Part shown: positions 4,602 to 8,899 of the stretch, piece after piece
Numbering within the stretch: position 1 is the first letter of the stretch
Layout of the letters: each line of letters starts with the position of its first letter
Origin: an uncultured Bacteroidota bacterium
GTDB lineage: Bacteria; Bacteroidota; Bacteroidia; Chitinophagales; Chitinophagaceae
Direction: 5' to 3'
DNA: 8,899 nt
NCBI GenBank assembly: GCA_903906615.1
Contig: CAIVKT010000049.1
Coordinates: 1 to 8,899 of the forward strand
The notes under the pieces: generated by a model
What the model was told of the DNA's origin: nothing
Databases searched by the model: none
The model's input: only the letters and a program-made list of their open reading frames with translations
Position numbers and translations under genes: made by a program

Positions 4602-7600
4602 TCAATGATCGATTTTTGAAAGGATCACTGGTTGCAGTTGCTCCTTTTTAGGAAACCATGCCTTGAATTTCTCACCGATCCTATCAACACAGTAATAAGC
4701 CATCGGTACCACAAAAACAGTTAGGCAAAGGCTGGATGCCAGGCCACCTATAATAACCCAGGCCAAACCGTTTTTCCATTCACTGCCAGGCGCGGTTGAT
4801 ATGGCAATAGGTACCATGCCTATGATCATTGCGGTTGTAGTCATCAGTATCGGCCTTAACCTTTCTTTACCTGCTTCTATCAGTGCCTGCCAGGTAGTAT
4901 CCCCATGTTCTTTACGGTGATTAGCGAAATCTACGATAAGGATGGCATTTTTGGCCACCAGCCCGAGCAACATGATCATACCCAATATAGTGAAAATACT
5001 CATAGATGATTTGGTTAAAGCCAGCGCTAAAAACACGCCGATGAAGGCGACAGGAAGAGAGAAAAGGACCACAAACGGGTACACGAAATTGTTATACAAA
5101 GCCACCATCACCAGGTACATTAACAGGATAGCGGCGATAATCGCTGCGCCCAAGGCACCGAAGGAATCACCCTGCCGTTCAGTATCACCACTCCAGCGCA
5201 GATCAATACCGGGCGGCAATGGTTTTTCTAATAGAGATTGTTTGATATTGTCTGCGACCACGCCGGATGTAATACCCAAAACATCGCTTTTAACAGTAAC
5301 TGAAGTACGGCGGTCCTTGCGTTCCAATACACTTGGGCCGCTACCTTGCACCACATCAGCAAATTGCGACAGTTTAATTAATTGGCCTGATGCGTTGTTG
5401 AAGCTCATATCTTTTACATCCTCCACACTATGCTTATCAAAATCATCAAACTTAACTTTTATATCGTATTCATTGGTACCCACACGGTATTTTGCATCAT
5501 CATTACCTGCAAAGGCATTTTGCAGCACAGCACCTACCATATTAATGTTCAATCCCAACTGGCTCATCTTTTCGCGGTCTATTTTTACGCCCACCTCCGG
5601 ATTGCCGTCTTCTACACTCAACGATACATTTATTGCGCCGGGAATAGCTTTTATGCGCTGTTTTAATTCATTGGCAGTAGCCATTAATTGCTGTGTATTT
5701 TCTCCGTTCAATACCAGCTGTATCGGTTCTCCGCCATTGATCATACTTACCATTGTAGGGCTGATCTTCACTGCTCCAAAATGCTTTGCAATATCAAGAC
5801 TTTTCTTCAGCATCAATTGTTCAGTAGAAAGCTCACGTTCTTTTTTACCAATCAGTGTCACTGTTAGCTCTGTTTTATAATCAGAACCGACACCTGCTAC
5901 CAGGGATGACGTGCTTGATCCGGCAACGTTACTAGCCACATCTACAACATCAGGCTGCCTGCGCAGGTAACTCTCAATTGCATTGCTGCGCAGGTTGTTT
6001 TGCTTTACCGTAGTATTCTTATCAAACTCTAATGCGAGCCTGAACTGACCCTTGTCTGTAGCTGTTACGAATTCACTGCCGATAACCCCTAATTTCATTA
6101 TCCACCCCACAGCCACGAACAGCAAGATCACTATGCCCGTCATTATCAATTTATGTCCCAGCACCCATTTCAGCGAATTGGTGTACCAATTGGTTAACCT
6201 GGAAATGAGTTGCTCAAAAAGGATGAGCGGTTTATCCAGCAGTTTCCGCTTATCCAGTATGCTTACTTTGCCGAAACGCGAAGCCAGCCAGGGTGTAAGT
6301 GTAAAACAAACAAAAAGGCTCAATAAAGTAGAAACAACAATGGTAGCTGAATAAGAGCGCAGGATAGAGCCAATGCTATTTTTAACCAGGCACAATGGCC
6401 CGAAAACAACCACGTCAACCATAGTTATCGCAATGGCTGAAAAGCCGATCTCACTGCGGCCATCGATCGCGGCTCTAACTTTATCCTTACCCATTGCTAG
6501 GTGCCTGTGTATATTCTCCAGCACCACGATACTGTCATCCACCAGGATGCCGATAACCAATGACAGGCCCAGCAATGTCATCAAATTCAAGGTATAGCCA
6601 AAAAGATACAGCGCGATAAATGTAGAAATAAGCGAGGTAGGTATAGCCACCAGTACAATAAGGGAATCACGGATGCTGTGTAAGAACAGCAGCATGATAA
6701 CCGCCACCAGTATCACAGCCAGCATCAAATCGTCTACTACGCCACTGGCCGCCTCAAGGGTATAGTCAGCCGTATCATCGGCAATAATAAATTTCACTCC
6801 CTCTGCGGCATATCTTTTTTCAATAAGTGCGATTCTTTGTTTCACTTGCTTACTGATTTCAACCGCGTTAGCGTTGTTTTGCTTTTTGATGAGCAGGCCA
6901 ATACCGTTCTGTCCGTTATACCGGAATACGCTCGATGGATCTTTGGTTACATCAGCTACACTGGCCACATCACTCAGTCTTACCGGGCTGCCGGCAACGG
7001 GCAAGCTAACTACCAGGCTATTTAATTGTGATACGGAACTGTAATTGCCAGCTAACCGAACGGTCATTTGACCCATGTTCTCAGATTTTATTTTTCCTGC
7101 CGGGAGTTCCTGGTTGCCATTTGCGACTGCTGTAGTTACATTTAAAATAGAAAGACCATAGTAGTCCAGCTTGTCTTTATTTATATTTACCTGTATTTCC
7201 CTTTCCTGACCGCCTATCAGGGTTATTTCACCCACGCCTGCTATTTGCTGCAAAAGCGGGTTTACCTGGTTTTTGATAATGTCATAGAAAGCGGCGTTAT
7301 CGAGCGAAGACGTAGCCATCAGCTGAATGATAGGCTGATCGCTGGGCGTAACCTTGGTGATACTTGATGCTTTAACATCAGTGGGCAAGTCGCTTTTTAT
7401 ATTATTGATTTTGCGTTGCACATCCTGCTGTTTTTGATCGATATTGGTACCGCTAACAAACTCGGCAGTAATGATCGAGGTCCCCTCTAATGATTGTGAA
7501 GTGATGGTTTTGATACCATCTACAGCGCTTAACTGGTCTTCAATTTTTTTAGTTACTGTTTGCTCGATGTTAGCGGGTGCCGATCCGGGATAATTGGTAG

Positions 7601-7742
7601 TTACCACGAGTGTAGGATCGGATATATCCGGCAATAGCTCATAGCTCAATTTATTGTAGCAAAATAATCCGCCCCCTATGAGTACCGCAAATATTACGAT
7701 AATGAGCGAAGGTCTTTTTATAGCTATTTCGGTTAGTGTCAT
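4602..7742 (-). CDS. RND efflux transporter, AcrB/HAE1 class
   Basis: This complete 1046-residue inner-membrane pump subunit uses proton influx to expel drugs or other amphiphilic compounds through a tripartite complex. Twelve membrane segments follow the RND plan: TM1 at about 10-30, TM2-TM6 at 338-485, TM7 at about 530-548 and TM8-TM12 at 864-1018, with two large periplasmic loops between TM1/TM2 and TM7/TM8. The proton-relay residues are present: Asp402-Asp403 in TM4 (GILVDDSIVVLENIHRH) and Lys931 in TM10 (GLVAKNAILIVDF), matching Asp407, Asp408 and Lys940 of E. coli AcrB. ELLPDISDP, EIGFSAIAIT and TLTPWLASR are typical of the drug-type (HAE1) rather than metal-type (CusA) branch. It starts at the ATG ending at 7742, 50 bases after the fusion-protein gene, and is probably in one operon with it. 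No terminator is seen downstream. The substrate is unknown. Confidence 0.96.
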   Translation of the reverse strand: MTLTEIAIKRPSLIIVIFAVLIGGGLFCYNKLSYELLPDISDPTLVVTTNYPGSAPANIEQTVTKKIEDQLSAVDGIKTITSQSLEGTSIITAEFVSGTNIDQKQQDVQRKINNIKSDLPTDVKASSITKVTPSDQPIIQLMATSSLDNAAFYDIIKNQVNPLLQQIAGVGEITLIGGQEREIQVNINKDKLDYYGLSILNVTTAVANGNQELPAGKIKSENMGQMTVRLAGNYSSVSQLNSLVVSLPVAGSPVRLSDVASVADVTKDPSSVFRYNGQNGIGLLIKKQNNANAVEISKQVKQRIALIEKRYAAEGVKFIIADDTADYTLEAASGVVDDLMLAVILVAVIMLLFLHSIRDSLIVLVAIPTSLISTFIALYLFGYTLNLMTLLGLSLVIGILVDDSIVVLENIHRHLAMGKDKVRAAIDGRSEIGFSAIAITMVDVVVFGPLCLVKNSIGSILRSYSATIVVSTLLSLFVCFTLTPWLASRFGKVSILDKRKLLDKPLILFEQLISRLTNWYTNSLKWVLGHKLIMTGIVILLFVAVGWIMKLGVIGSEFVTATDKGQFRLALEFDKNTTVKQNNLRSNAIESYLRRQPDVVDVASNVAGSSTSSLVAGVGSDYKTELTVTLIGKKERELSTEQLMLKKSLDIAKHFGAVKISPTMVSMINGGEPIQLVLNGENTQQLMATANELKQRIKAIPGAINVSLSVEDGNPEVGVKIDREKMSQLGLNINMVGAVLQNAFAGNDDAKYRVGTNEYDIKVKFDDFDKHSVEDVKDMSFNNASGQLIKLSQFADVVQGSGPSVLERKDRRTSVTVKSDVLGITSGVVADNIKQSLLEKPLPPGIDLRWSGDTERQGDSFGALGAAIIAAILLMYLVMVALYNNFVYPFVVLFSLPVAFIGVFLALALTKSSMSIFTILGMIMLLGLVAKNAILIVDFANHRKEHGDTTWQALIEAGKERLRPILMTTTAMIIGMVPIAISTAPGSEWKNGLAWVIIGGLASSLCLTVFVVPMAYYCVDRIGEKFKAWFPKKEQLQPVILSKIDH

Positions 7743-7792
7743 TTTTTTAGTTTTAAAGTGTTATATTCTTTTGTTTGTTAGCAGGTAATCCA

Positions 7793-8845
7793 TTATTTTA
7801 TTTCCACTTTAGTGCCGTCTGCCAGGTTCACCAGGCCGCCTGTGATCACTATGTCATTGATATTTAACCCCTTGGCTACTTGTATGCGTGTGTCGTTGCT
7901 GGCACCGATTTCTATGTTACGCAACCTTGCAGTGCCATCCTCTGCTACATATACCTGTGGCTTTTGTGAGGAGCCTATCAAAGCTGAACGCGGAATACTG
8001 ATGGCATTTTGCAATGGTGAAGTACCCAGCATTACACTGCCATACATGCCAGACCGCAATGGTGTTTTTTCGTTATTGCTTACTAAAAATTTCACAGTGT
8101 AATTGTGAGATGCGTCAGCGTTGCTGGATACATAACTGACGACTCCTTTAAATACCGCGTCAGGATAGACATCGGTTTTAACATCCATCTCCACTCCGTT
8201 TCTAAATTCAGGAATATATTTTTCTGGTACGCTTACTTCCAGCTTCAACGTGGAAATATCTATCAGCGTTGCCATAGGGTTGCCTGGCGATACTATTGCC
8301 CCGAGCTCAAAATTCCGTGTGGTAATAACACCGGCAAATGGGGCCGTGATCGTATATTGCTTGATCTGCCTGTTTAATTGCTCTATTTGCGCCTGGCTGG
8401 TGATGACCTGGGTACGTGCATTGTCCATTTGTAATTTTGTAACCCCGGTAGGCGCTGCTTCATATCGTTTGAGCGTATTTTGATTGTTTTCAAGACTGGC
8501 CATTGCAGAACTTAGCTGGGCGCGCAGTATGCCATCATCCAGGTGGGCGACCAAACTGCCCGCCTGTACTATGCTGCCTTCCTTAATGCCCACAGTGATC
8601 ACTTTGCCGGAAGTTTCCGAAGCGATTGTCACTTCCCTGCTTGGAGAGAAGGAGCCTAGAAAAGGTATCGCAATTTTAAAGGCAGCCCCTTTCACCGTAT
8701 CTGCCTGCACAACGGCTTTTGTATTTATATCTGGGTGGTAAACACGATCCGTTACCTCTTTTTTATTAGAAAGTAATTTTAATGCCGTAAATATTACAAT
8801 GCACGCCAGGACTGTGATTACAATGATTTTAGTTGAGTTTTTCAT
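7793..8845 (-). CDS. RND efflux periplasmic membrane-fusion protein
   Basis: This complete 350-residue AcrA/MexA-type adaptor links the inner-membrane pump to an outer-membrane channel. Residues 7-25 form a hydrophobic anchor or uncleaved signal (IIVITVLACIVIFTALKLL). A cysteine at 15 lies inside it but lacks a clear lipobox. Next come the first half of the lipoyl domain (ASETSGKVITVGIKEGSIVQAGSLVAHLD, about 75-103), an alpha hairpin (about 105-163) that is short compared with AcrA, and the second lipoyl half (ITAPFAGVITTRNFELGAIVSPGNP, about 166-190). The beta-barrel domain follows, and then a membrane-proximal domain with IPRSALI. The short hairpin is common in Bacteroidota adaptors. It is the first gene of the pump operon in this window. 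The 54 bases upstream to the window edge show no clear promoter, so an outer-membrane factor or regulator gene may precede it. Confidence 0.94.
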   Translation of the reverse strand: MKNSTKIIVITVLACIVIFTALKLLSNKKEVTDRVYHPDINTKAVVQADTVKGAAFKIAIPFLGSFSPSREVTIASETSGKVITVGIKEGSIVQAGSLVAHLDDGILRAQLSSAMASLENNQNTLKRYEAAPTGVTKLQMDNARTQVITSQAQIEQLNRQIKQYTITAPFAGVITTRNFELGAIVSPGNPMATLIDISTLKLEVSVPEKYIPEFRNGVEMDVKTDVYPDAVFKGVVSYVSSNADASHNYTVKFLVSNNEKTPLRSGMYGSVMLGTSPLQNAISIPRSALIGSSQKPQVYVAEDGTARLRNIEIGASNDTRIQVAKGLNINDIVITGGLVNLADGTKVEIK

Positions 8846-8899
8846 TTTTTTATGAGATTATTGATGAAGAGGAAGATTTAATTTTTTAACAGTGTACCC

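Noticed and set aside
4942..5880. Open frame on the + strand (312 residues) opposite the RND transporter
   Set aside because: It is a shadow of a well-conserved transporter gene; its Ser/Thr-rich translation resembles nothing I recognise.
8846..8899. Possible end of an upstream gene on the - strand (outer-membrane factor or regulator)
   Set aside because: Only 54 bases remain, and no frame gives enough residues to recognise a protein.

Overview
This window looks like chromosomal DNA from a Bacteroidota bacterium, probably in or near the Chitinophagaceae. That placement is inference from several features: the -33/-7 promoter pattern (TTTG ... TAnnTTTG), most clearly upstream of the tRNA; the near absence of Shine-Dalgarno sequences; the Bacteroidota-type alternative GlmU; and intergenic repeats of kinds I remember from that phylum.

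The first 4.3 kb reads on the + strand and holds core genes. In order these are the 3' end of pyrD (pyrimidine synthesis), a 685-bp non-coding stretch rich in inverted repeats, a secreted TlpA-like thioredoxin, rpmE2 (ribosomal protein L31 type B) with a strong terminator, a further repeat-bearing spacer, a GlmU-type sugar nucleotidyltransferase/acetyltransferase interrupted by one in-frame TAA, tpiA (triosephosphate isomerase), and tRNA-Glu(TTC) with its own promoter and terminator. The interrupted GlmU-like gene is the most striking coding feature. Both halves remain intact in one frame, and the stop falls where a Glu codon (GAA) would be expected inside the left-handed beta-helix.

Between the tRNA and the next gene (about 4.28-4.60 kb) lies a small patch of tRNA debris. 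It contains a 3' half of tRNA-Glu that shares a 25-bp identical block with the intact gene and has its own terminator, a second more decayed tRNA-Glu copy, and three tandem 16-bp direct repeats between the intact tRNA and the first remnant. This could be a decayed integration site or a collapsed tandem tRNA array.

The last 4.3 kb reads on the - strand, converging on the tRNA. It encodes an RND efflux pump as an operon: a periplasmic membrane-fusion protein followed by an AcrB-class inner-membrane transporter. The outer-membrane partner is not in the window. Sampled stretches of this operon are poorer in G+C than the + strand core genes, so it may be accessory DNA next to the tRNA locus. No integrase, transposase, CRISPR array or phage gene is visible.
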